DNA from: Halovivax sp.
GTDB lineage: Archaea > Halobacteriota > Halobacteria > Halobacteriales > Natrialbaceae
DNA length: 12,015 nucleotides
Assembly: GCA_007119345.1 (NCBI GenBank)
Contig: SKPV01000265.1
Coordinates: 1-12,015 of the forward strand
Direction of reading: 5' to 3'
Below, one piece after another: positions 7,130 through 12,015 of the stretch. The notes beneath the pieces are model-generated. The model saw only the letters and a list, made by a program, of their open reading frames with translations. It searched no databases and had not been told where the DNA came from. Position 1 is the stretch's first letter. Each line of letters starts with the position of its first letter. A program made the translations under genes and the position numbers.

Positions 7130-7597
7130 ATGGCAGTCGCAGGACCCGGAGACGCCGCCAGCGCGAGCCTGGATATCGGCCAGGCCGAGATCGACGCCTT
7201 CGCCGACCTCGTCGGCGACGAGAATCCCGTCCACCTCGACCCCGCCTACGCACGGGAGGTGGGCGCAGAACCGTCGACCGCGGCCGACGGCGGTCCGACC
7301 GAGGGCGACTGCGGCGACGGCCAACCGGACGACGACGGCCTCTTCGACGGGACCATCGCCCACGGCATGCTGGCCGCCGGCGTGATCTCGAGCGCGCTCG
7401 CGAACCTCCCGGGGGACATCGTCTACGTCTCCCAGGACCTGAGCTTCGAACGACCGGTCTATCCGGGACGGACCGTAACTGCGACCGCCGAGGTCGCCGA
7501 GGATCTCGGCAACGACATGCTCCGGGCGCACACCGACGCCACCGTCGGCGACGAGACGGTCGTCTCGGGCGAGGCGGTCGTTCTCTCGCTGGAGTGA
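7130..7597 (+). CDS. MaoC-like (R)-specific enoyl-CoA hydratase family protein
   Basis: Hot-dog-fold protein of 155 residues, the only plus-strand gene here. GDENPVHLD (29-37) carries the Asp30/His35 pair that in PhaJ-type hydratases adds water to trans-2-enoyl-CoA, and IAHGMLAAGVISSAL (76-90) is the second conserved block; FERPVYPG (106-113) also fits. The likely role is (R)-enoyl-CoA hydration (or the reverse dehydration) in beta-oxidation-like or PHA-linked metabolism. Between the two blocks there is an acidic, Gly-rich insertion (about residues 48-72) absent from typical PhaJ. ATG at 7130 is chosen because the 35 codons open upstream do not look like protein and cover the divergent promoter. 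It is convergent with the kinase gene. Confidence 0.88.
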   Translation: MAVAGPGDAASASLDIGQAEIDAFADLVGDENPVHLDPAYAREVGAEPSTAADGGPTEGDCGDGQPDDDGLFDGTIAHGMLAAGVISSALANLPGDIVYVSQDLSFERPVYPGRTVTATAEVAEDLGNDMLRAHTDATVGDETVVSGEAVVLSLE

Positions 7598-7677
7598 GCG
7601 GGAACGCGGGCCCTCCGCCGAACCTCCGACCTCGACGAAGCTCGTCCCGTCGGGTGGTGAGCCGATCGGGGACTCTC
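7598..7677. other. Convergent intergenic spacer
   Basis: Eighty bases between two converging stop codons. A small inverted repeat GACGA/TCGTC (7634-7638 with 7642-7646, 3-nt loop) is the only structure seen. No T-rich stretch that would suggest archaeal termination is present on either strand. Confidence 0.3.
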
Positions 7678-8775
7678 CTACAGTTCGAACGCCCCGTCCA
7701 CGATTTGCTCGGCCATCATCGCCACGTAATCGACGTACGGTTCCCGCTCGGACTCGAGCCCGGCGTCGAGCCGGTGTCGGTGGAGCTGCTCCCAGATCGT
7801 GGCGAGCGTGATCGCGGCGAGCGCCCGGTAGAACCGCTCGTTCTCGAACTCGATCCCGGTCCGCTCTTCGTACCGGGCGACCAGCTCTCGCCGACTGGGA
7901 CTCCCCGGGTCGCCCGTGAACGGGGCCAGCCCCCGCTCGTTGGTCGCCCCCAGTTCTCCTATCGCGCCCTCGTCGCCGTACCGCTCGCGGAGCCCGTCGA
8001 GTGGCGGCGTCGGGTCGCCGTCGTCGCGCCAGCGGAGCAGGAAGTACCCGAGCTCGGTCCGCGGGTCGCCGAGAAACGCCGTCTCCCAGTCCAGCACGCC
8101 GGCGACCTCGGGCCGGTCTCCGCCCGCCAACAGGACGTTGGCCGGTCGGTAGTCCCCGTGAACGAGGCTCGTCTCGGCGCTCGTCGGAACGTTGTCGCGT
8201 AGCCAGTCGGCCACCTTCCAGATGGCCGGCGGTTCCCGTCCGGTCGCACCCGTCGCCGCCTCCAGCTGGCCGAGGACGCGCTCGAGCTGTTCCTCGGTCG
8301 ACTCCCGCCGACAGACGTCCGCGAACCGATCGGCATCGACCGAGTGAACCTCGGCGAGCGCGTCGATCAGGCTCGTCGCGACGACCTCGCGCGCCGACGA
8401 GGTCCGGAACCGCTCGGGCAGGTCGTCGCCGAGCGGGACCGCCACCCCGTCGAGGTGGGTCGTCACGAGGAACGGATCGCCGACCACCGACTCGTCCTCG
8501 CAGACGAACACCGGATCGGGGGCCGGGACGGCCGTCTCCCGGAGCCGCCTCAAGACTTCGTACTCTCGGCGCACCTCCAGGAACGATTCCTCGCCACGCA
8601 GCTTGTTCGGCCGCCGAAGGACGTACGCGGGCGCCGCGTCCCCCACCAGCCGGATCCCGAGCGAGAGGTTGAGTCCGTCGTGGAGCACCTCGGTTCCGGC
8701 CACGGCGCGGTTCAGTTCCGCCGAGAGGAAGGCGTCGAGGTCGGCGGCATCGAGGTCGCCGTCCGTCCGAGTCAT
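7678..8775 (-). CDS. Phosphotransferase family protein (ACAD10/11-like kinase, APH fold)
   Basis: Predicted kinase of the aminoglycoside-phosphotransferase fold, 365 residues. Seen: LSLGIRLVG and YVLRRPNK in the N-lobe (about 37-58), the Brenner catalytic motif HGDYRPANVL (206-215, Asp208), and the metal-binding DWE (229-231) followed by FLGDPRTELGY. The LRRP and DWE-LGDP features point to the branch that includes the kinase domains of ACAD10/ACAD11 and bacterial LvaA, which phosphorylate 4-hydroxyacyl-CoAs, rather than to antibiotic resistance. Substrate is unproved here. A longer frame (start 8838) exists, but ATG 8775 has a TATA-like box 27 nt upstream and a better N-terminus. It lies downstream of cbf5 but has its own promoter. 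Confidence 0.87.
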   Translation of the reverse strand: MTRTDGDLDAADLDAFLSAELNRAVAGTEVLHDGLNLSLGIRLVGDAAPAYVLRRPNKLRGEESFLEVRREYEVLRRLRETAVPAPDPVFVCEDESVVGDPFLVTTHLDGVAVPLGDDLPERFRTSSAREVVATSLIDALAEVHSVDADRFADVCRRESTEEQLERVLGQLEAATGATGREPPAIWKVADWLRDNVPTSAETSLVHGDYRPANVLLAGGDRPEVAGVLDWETAFLGDPRTELGYFLLRWRDDGDPTPPLDGLRERYGDEGAIGELGATNERGLAPFTGDPGSPSRRELVARYEERTGIEFENERFYRALAAITLATIWEQLHRHRLDAGLESEREPYVDYVAMMAEQIVDGAFEL

Positions 8776-8798
8776 ACGCCGTCGTCGGATCGAAACGG

Positions 8799-8805
8799 CA
8801 TAAAT
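8799..8805 (-). promoter_or_regulatory. TATA-like box of the kinase gene
   Basis: ATTTATG on the minus strand, flanked by GC-rich DNA, is centred 27 nt before the ATG at 8775. It is the clearest TATA-like element in the window and predicts a leaderless transcript, which also argues against the longer start at 8838. Confidence 0.6.
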
Positions 8806-8831
8806 CCGGCCGGTCGAGTTCGCGAACGTCT

Positions 8832-8858
8832 CCTCCACCCCGCGCGGACGGGAGGAGG
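8832..8858 (-). terminator. Hairpin after cbf5 (possible 3'-end signal)
   Basis: CCTCC-A-CCC (8832-8840) pairs with GGG-A-GGAGG (8850-8858) around a 9-nt loop: eight pairs with one A-A mismatch. It starts 5 nt past the cbf5 stop and lies before the kinase promoter. There is no T-tract after it on the minus strand, so a role in termination or mRNA stability is only a guess. Confidence 0.3.
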
Positions 8859-8863
8859 CCCCC

Positions 8864-9766
8864 TCACACGAGCACTCGCTCTAGCTCAACCACCGTCCCC
8901 GACTCCGCGTCCGACTCGCCGACCAGTCGACCCAGACAGACGGCCGACCCGTCGGGAGTGAAACAGGCGACCAGCGCGTCCGGATCGACGTCGGGCGCCT
9001 CGATCACCCCCGGCGCGTAGACGGGCGCGCCCTCCGCGACCTCGCGGGCGGCCGTCTCCGCGATCGTCACCGACGGGATCCCCTCGAGGATCCGCTCGGC
9101 GGGGTCGACGAGTTCGCACAGCGGTTCCGGATCCCCGTCCTCCAGCCAGAACGCGAGCGCGTCCACCAGGTCGTGGGCGGTGACGAGGTCGCGGTCGTCG
9201 AACGGGTCGGTCGCGGTCCGGCGGAGGTGGCCCATGTGCGCGCCGGTGCCCATCGCCAGCCCGAGGTCGTGACAGAGCTTGCGGACGTAGGTGCCGCTCT
9301 CACAGCGGATCCGCAGGAGCGCCCGTCGGTCCTCGACCTCCAGGACGTCGAGGTCGTGGATCTCGCGGATCCGCAGGCGCCGCGAGACGGCGCTCTTTCG
9401 GGGCGGTTTCTGGTAGATCGGTCCCTCGAACTCGGCGGCGACCGACTCGACGTCGGTGGGGACGGGCGCGTGACACTCGAGGACGGCCACGTACTCTTTG
9501 GCGCCCTCGAGGAAGACCTGCGCGAGGCGGGTCGCGTCCCCGAGCATGAGCGGAAGACACCCCGTGACTTTGGGATCCAGCGTCCCGGCGTGGGCGGCCC
9601 GCTCGATCGGCGCTCGATCGGCGGATTCGAGGGCGTCGTCGACGGCGTCCCTGATCCAGGCGCTCACCTGGTGGGAGGAGGGGCCGGGCGGCTTGTCGAG
9701 GTTGACCACGCCGAACGCGAGCAGTTCGGCGGGCGAGCGGTCGTCGGGCGGCGGGCGCAGTGACAT
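8864..9766 (-). CDS. cbf5: Cbf5: H/ACA RNA-guided rRNA/tRNA pseudouridine synthase
   Basis: Catalytic subunit of the archaeal H/ACA ribonucleoprotein, which turns uridine into pseudouridine in RNA with Nop10, Gar1, L7Ae and guide RNAs; it can also act on tRNA position 55. The 300-residue protein starts the TruB fold at GVVNLDKPPGPSSH (19-32), has the catalytic Asp64 in HAGTLDPKVTG (59-69), and shows the conserved IYQKPPRKSAVSRRLR (117-132) and RCESGTYVRKLCHDLG (154-169) blocks. A PUA domain follows from about 229 (IPSVTI to the end). It is a little shorter at the N-terminus than many archaeal Cbf5. It starts 31 nt after the cmk stop, with no clear promoter between, so the two are probably one operon, as in other archaea. 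Confidence 0.95.
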   Translation of the reverse strand: MSLRPPPDDRSPAELLAFGVVNLDKPPGPSSHQVSAWIRDAVDDALESADRAPIERAAHAGTLDPKVTGCLPLMLGDATRLAQVFLEGAKEYVAVLECHAPVPTDVESVAAEFEGPIYQKPPRKSAVSRRLRIREIHDLDVLEVEDRRALLRIRCESGTYVRKLCHDLGLAMGTGAHMGHLRRTATDPFDDRDLVTAHDLVDALAFWLEDGDPEPLCELVDPAERILEGIPSVTIAETAAREVAEGAPVYAPGVIEAPDVDPDALVACFTPDGSAVCLGRLVGESDAESGTVVELERVLV

Positions 9767-9797
9767 GGTCGTTCGGTGTCGGTGTCGCGCGTCGCGG

Positions 9798-10373
9798 TCA
9801 GAACTCGACCTCGAGGTCGACGGGCGCCTGTCCCTCGTCGCCCGCGGCGTCGTACTCGTCGACGGCGGTGACGAGCATGTCGAGCACCGCGTCGGGATCC
9901 CAGCGGGCGGTGTTGACCGAGAGGTCGTAGATCTTCAGGTCCTCGATGTCGATGCCGTAGTACTCCCGGTAGCGCTGGGCCTCGCTGGCCTCGCGAGCGC
10001 GGGTCTCCTCGGTCGCTCGCTCGGGATCTTTCCCCTCGCGCTCGGCGATGCGCTCGCCGCGGACGGCGGCTGGGGCGTCGAGCCAGAACCGGAAGTCGGC
10101 GTGCTCGCCGGCGAGCCAGCCGGCCAGGCGCGATTCGAGGACGAGGTCGTCTCGCTCGACGGCCACCTGCCGGAGCCGCCGATCGAGGTCCCGGTCGATC
10201 TCCTCGTTCTCCTCGGCGAGCTTGTTGAACTCGAGCGGGGTGTAGCCGCGCTCGTCGGCCAGCTCCCGGAAGATGTCCCCGCCGCTGACGTGCTCGAGCT
10301 CGAAGTGCTCGGCGAGCAACGCCGCGGTGGTGCTCTTCCCGCTCCCTGGCGGGCCGGAGACGGTGAGTAACAT
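9798..10373 (-). CDS. cmk: Cytidylate kinase (archaeal type)
   Basis: Phosphorylates CMP/dCMP to the diphosphate with ATP in pyrimidine nucleotide salvage. The 191-residue protein is short, as archaeal Cmk is. Seen: Walker A GPPGSGKST (7-15), the SGGDIFRELADERG NMP-binding block (30-43), LVLESRLAGW (77-86), and the lid-side arginines in EETRAREASEAQRYREYYG (122-140), followed by YDLSVNT (149-155). The ATG follows immediately after a TATA-like box at the leaderless distance. It stands before cbf5 and after the DUF106 gene, the order of the conserved archaeal secY-adk-DUF106-cmk-cbf5 neighbourhood. About 384 nt of repeat-bearing DNA separate it from DUF106. Confidence 0.93.
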   Translation of the reverse strand: MLLTVSGPPGSGKSTTAALLAEHFELEHVSGGDIFRELADERGYTPLEFNKLAEENEEIDRDLDRRLRQVAVERDDLVLESRLAGWLAGEHADFRFWLDAPAAVRGERIAEREGKDPERATEETRAREASEAQRYREYYGIDIEDLKIYDLSVNTARWDPDAVLDMLVTAVDEYDAAGDEGQAPVDLEVEF

Positions 10374-10394
10374 ACCGGGACTGTGCGGGCGGCC

Positions 10395-10400
10395 CTAAAA
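10395..10400 (-). promoter_or_regulatory. TATA-like box of cmk-cbf5
   Basis: TTTTAG on the minus strand, within CCCCTTTTAGGGCC, is centred about 25 nt before the cmk ATG at 10373. This fits a leaderless transcript and shows that cmk-cbf5 need not depend on DUF106 transcription. Confidence 0.55.
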
Positions 10401-10474
10401 GGGGTTTTGAAACGGGCGGCGCCGGGAATCCGGTGCTGAGCCCCCGGTCGTGTCGGGCGGTTCCGTACGGTGGC

Positions 10475-10566
10475 GGAGTGCTCGCGTCGTCGGAGTGGTG
10501 ATGTCGACGGCTGGGTGCGGTCGGCGGCGTGCGCGCGGCGCTGGAGTGCTCGCACCGTCGGAGTGG
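10475..10566. repeat. Pair of 24-bp direct repeats, 68 nt apart
   Basis: The blocks at 10475-10498 and 10543-10566 share 22 of 24 bases; both begin GGAGTGCTCGC and end CGTCGGAGTGG. They lie in the gene-free region downstream of DUF106 and next to the hairpin repeats, with a similar period (68 against 71 nt), so they may be a diverged part of the same array. No coding role seen. Confidence 0.6.
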
Positions 10567-10594
10567 CGGCATCGGCGACCACGTTCGCGTTTCC

Positions 10595-10619
10595 GAGGGC
10601 GTCGCTGCGCTCACCCCTC
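10595..10619. repeat. Short hairpin unit of the repeat family
   Basis: GAGGG (10595-10599) and CCCTC (10615-10619) enclose a 15-nt loop that includes CGCTGCGCTC. It shares layout with the longer neighbours: a preceding GTTTCCGAGG-like start, a CGCTC-rich loop, then CCTCGCC. It is read as a shortened, diverged unit. Confidence 0.5.
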
Positions 10620-10690
10620 GCCCTGCTCGCCGTTCGCCGTTTCGAGGATTTCGCTCGCGCCGCTCGCTCGATCCTCGCCGCTCACGGCTC
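10617..10690. repeat. Dispersed GC-rich repeat, copy 1
   Basis: A 74-base unit that differs from copy 3 (11864-11937) at one position, 10650. Its core is a hairpin: GAGGAT (10644-10649) pairs with ATCCTC (10671-10676) around a CGCTCGCG-type loop. It overlaps the end of the short hairpin unit and runs straight into copy 2 with a 71-nt period. It is not coding: frames across it give low-complexity Ser/Arg/Ala strings. Confidence 0.85.
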
Positions 10691-10692
10691 GT

Positions 10693-10752
10693 CCTGCTCA
10701 CCGTTCGCCGTTTCGAGGATCTCGCTCGCGCCGCTCGCTCGATCCTCGCCGC
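10693..10752. repeat. Dispersed GC-rich repeat, copy 2
   Basis: Second tandem copy, identical to copy 3 over the last 52 bases (10701-10752). Stem GAGGATC (10715-10721) pairs with GATCCTC (10741-10747) across a 19-nt loop. It ends 5 nt before the DUF106 stop codon, so it would be transcribed as the 3' untranslated region of that gene. Confidence 0.85.
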
Positions 10753-10757
10753 CGCCC

Positions 10758-11714
10758 TCACGTCGTCGGGCTCATGTTGATGTTGAGCGCCTTCCGGAGC
10801 AGCTGGGAGAAGCCCAGCGAGCACAGGAAGTACCAGACGATCCAGGCCCGGATGGGGCCGAGGACGCCGTCGCTGAGCTCGATCTGGCCGACCAGGGGCA
10901 TCACCATCTGGGACTCGGCGCCGGTCAGCGCGTGGGCGCCGTCCCCGTGGAGCTTCCAGTACATCCAGAGGAACAACGGGATGACGAAGACCATGATCCA
11001 GACCATCATGCGGAACTGCTCTTTGAACATCCCGAGGTTCTCCGTCATCGCCTCCATCTGCTCTTGCTGGACGCGATCGAGCTCGTTCTCGAGGCGCTCG
11101 ATCTCCGCTTCGGGCGCGTCGCGTTCTTCGGCCTCCTTGAGCGCCTCCTGGGCGTCCGAGCGCTTTTCCTGCATCGCCTTCATGCGCTTTTGGTACTTGC
11201 CCATGCGCTCGGGATCCATCAGGTTCGCCTGTACGATCGCCGAGTAGAGGCCGGTGAACAGCGCGACCGAGAGGATCACGCCCCAGAAGGGCAGCGCGGC
11301 GTCGAGCGGGGCGAGCATGAAGTTGATCGTGCCGCCGACCGCGTCGCGCACGGTGTCCATCCAGTAGCCGAACATCAAGAGCAGCGAGACGGCGCCCGCC
11401 ATCTTGTCCCACTGGGTCCAGCTCGAGGCTTCGGGATCGATCTCGACGCCGCCGATCGGCCCGTCGTCGCCGTCGCCGTCGAGCGCGTCGTCGAACGCCT
11501 CCCGATCGGCGATCTCGAAGCCCTCCTCGCCGTCGACCAGCACGCCCTGCTCGATGATCCGCCCCCACTGGCCGCTCGTGAGGTCGTCGTTGACGTCGCC
11601 CCACGCGACCTCGCCCCCGTTCTCGTCTGCGCGCTCGCGGATTGATCTGAGGGCGGCCTCCATCTCCTCGTCCTCGCGGAGGAGGGAATCGACTTTCTCC
11701 GCCGTGCGCGTCAT
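10758..11714 (-). CDS. DUF106 membrane protein (EMC3/Get1/YidC superfamily)
   Basis: Predicted membrane-protein insertase related to eukaryotic EMC3 and bacterial YidC; the archaeal DUF106 relatives are encoded near secY. The 318-residue protein has hydrophobic segments near 104-118, 140-164, 236-253 and 288-306. A long charged coiled coil (about 170-228) sits between the second and third segments, which matches the EMC3/YidC arrangement. Residues 1-80 are a soluble acidic domain (EVAWGDVNDDLTSGQWGRII, EQGVLVDGEEGFEIAD) that looks like a small winged-helix, extra to the core. The ATG at 11714 is fixed by a TATA-like box ~27 nt upstream; the frame stays open further, but through repeat DNA. 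Expected upstream neighbours (adk, secY) would be beyond the right edge. Confidence 0.9.
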   Translation of the reverse strand: MTRTAEKVDSLLREDEEMEAALRSIRERADENGGEVAWGDVNDDLTSGQWGRIIEQGVLVDGEEGFEIADREAFDDALDGDGDDGPIGGVEIDPEASSWTQWDKMAGAVSLLLMFGYWMDTVRDAVGGTINFMLAPLDAALPFWGVILSVALFTGLYSAIVQANLMDPERMGKYQKRMKAMQEKRSDAQEALKEAEERDAPEAEIERLENELDRVQQEQMEAMTENLGMFKEQFRMMVWIMVFVIPLFLWMYWKLHGDGAHALTGAESQMVMPLVGQIELSDGVLGPIRAWIVWYFLCSLGFSQLLRKALNINMSPTT

Positions 11715-11738
11715 TCGTTCGATCCTAGGCAACCTCCG

Positions 11739-11744
11739 GTATAC
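11739..11744 (-). promoter_or_regulatory. TATA-like box of the DUF106 gene
   Basis: GTATAC, in TTGTATACC on the minus strand, is centred ~27 nt before the ATG at 11714 and is preceded by a purine-rich AGAAGAAAAAGG (11747-11758) where a BRE would be. GGAGGT at 11732-11737 resembles a ribosome-binding site but is 17 nt from the ATG and would be upstream of the predicted transcription start. Confidence 0.5.
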
Positions 11745-11863
11745 AAGCCTTTTTCTTCTGTCGGCGACCGTCGGCGCCGCGAAATCGGGGCCGCCTCGCG
11801 TCGGCGCAGGTACCTCTCGTGACCGTCCGCGGACGGGTGGGCTCGTCTCGGCGTCGAATCCGG

Positions 11864-11937
11864 CTCGCCCTGCTCGCCGTTCGCCGTTTCGAGGATCTCG
11901 CTCGCGCCGCTCGCTCGATCCTCGCCGCTCACGGCTC
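11864..11937. repeat. Dispersed GC-rich repeat, copy 3
   Basis: 73 of 74 bases match copy 1 (10617-10690) in the same orientation, 1247 nt away across the DUF106 gene. Stem GAGGATC (11891-11897) pairs with GATCCTC (11917-11923). Confidence 0.88.
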
Positions 11938-11938
11938 A

Positions 11939-11990
11939 CTGCGCTCGCCGTTCGCAATTTCGAGGCGACTCACTCCGTTCGTCGCCTCGC
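11939..11990. repeat. Diverged repeat unit, copy 4, with a different stem
   Basis: It follows copy 3 directly and begins with the same CTCGCCGTTCGC frame. The stem is now GAGGCGAC (11962-11969) with GTCGCCTC (11981-11988), eight perfect pairs around the loop TCACTCCGTTC. The outer GAGG/CCTCGCC is kept while the inner stem bases differ on both arms. From 11991 another unit begins (CTCACCGTTCCGAGG) and is cut by the window end. Confidence 0.75.
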
Positions 11991-12015
11991 CGCTCACCGT
12001 TCCGAGGACCCTCGC

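Larger units (their letters stand above)
11715..12015. other. Gene-free region upstream of DUF106: promoter, palindrome, repeats
   Basis: No credible gene in these ~300 bases. They hold the DUF106 promoter, a perfect 14-bp palindrome CCGTCCGCGGACGG (11823-11836), repeat copies 3 and 4, and the start of a further unit at the window edge. Frames across the repeats give low-complexity Arg/Ser/Ala strings and are not believed. Confidence 0.6.

Noticed and set aside
4535..8202. Long plus-strand open frames opposite the ligase, hydrolase and kinase
   Set aside because: Shadows of well-supported minus-strand genes; composition and lack of motifs give them away.
7678..8775. Aminoglycoside resistance enzyme
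   Set aside because: The kinase fold is shared, but the LRRP, DWE and LGDP pattern and the fatty-acid-type neighbours fit the ACAD10/11-like branch, and ribosomal aminoglycoside resistance would be unexpected in a haloarchaeon.
10622..10752. CRISPR array
   Set aside because: Only two tandem copies occur here, with a third and fourth elsewhere. The repeats abut with no unique spacers of even length, and no cas gene is present.
10450..11957. Extension of coding through the repeats on both sides of DUF106 (low-complexity Ser/Arg/Ala proteins)
   Set aside because: The translated strings just mirror the GC-rich repeat; the promoter position and conserved N-terminus place the real DUF106 start at 11714.

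Overview
The window comes from a haloarchaeon (class Halobacteria; genus not determinable by eye). The DNA is very GC-rich and the predicted proteins are strongly acidic. The lipoprotein is exported by a twin-arginine plus lipobox signal, and there is an HTH_10 (bacterio-opsin-activator type) regulator. Several genes have archaeal TATA-like boxes about 25-28 nt before the start codon (leaderless pattern). A cmk-cbf5 pair lies next to a DUF106 membrane protein, part of the archaeal secY-linked cluster. All genes run on the minus strand except one MaoC-like gene.

Left part (1-3278): the distal end of a branched-chain-amino-acid-type (Liv/HAAT family) ABC transporter operon, read right to left. 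It encodes a Tat/lipobox solute-binding protein, LivG-like and LivF-like ATPases, and a LivH-like permease cut by the window edge. Spacing is tight (6 nt, 1 nt and a 4-nt ATGA overlap). A 222-nt intergenic region full of inverted repeats separates it from an HTH_10 regulator gene (3501-4208).

Middle part (4277-8775): an organic-acid activation set. An alpha/beta hydrolase gene overlaps an AMP-forming acyl-CoA ligase gene by 4 nt. Divergent from these is a MaoC/PhaJ-like (R)-enoyl-CoA hydratase. Converging on that is an ACAD10/11-like (aminoglycoside-phosphotransferase fold) kinase. With the Liv-type importer and the local regulator, this looks like a locus for uptake and CoA-dependent breakdown of a carboxylic acid of unknown identity. 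That is inference from gene content. The ligase and the hydrolase each end in a short tandem-repeat tail, encoded by 30-bp and 36-bp DNA repeats.

Right part (8864-11714): RNA-modification and housekeeping genes. These are Cbf5 (H/ACA-guided pseudouridine synthase), cytidylate kinase, and a DUF106 membrane protein of the EMC3/Get1/YidC superfamily with an extra N-terminal soluble domain. The DUF106 gene is flanked on both sides, in the same orientation, by a GC-rich dispersed repeat (73 of 74 bases identical between two copies). The core of each unit is a hairpin whose stem sequence changes from unit to unit while pairing is kept. This repeat family is the most striking structure that gene annotation does not explain. 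No rRNA, tRNA, CRISPR array, insertion sequence or integrase was seen.
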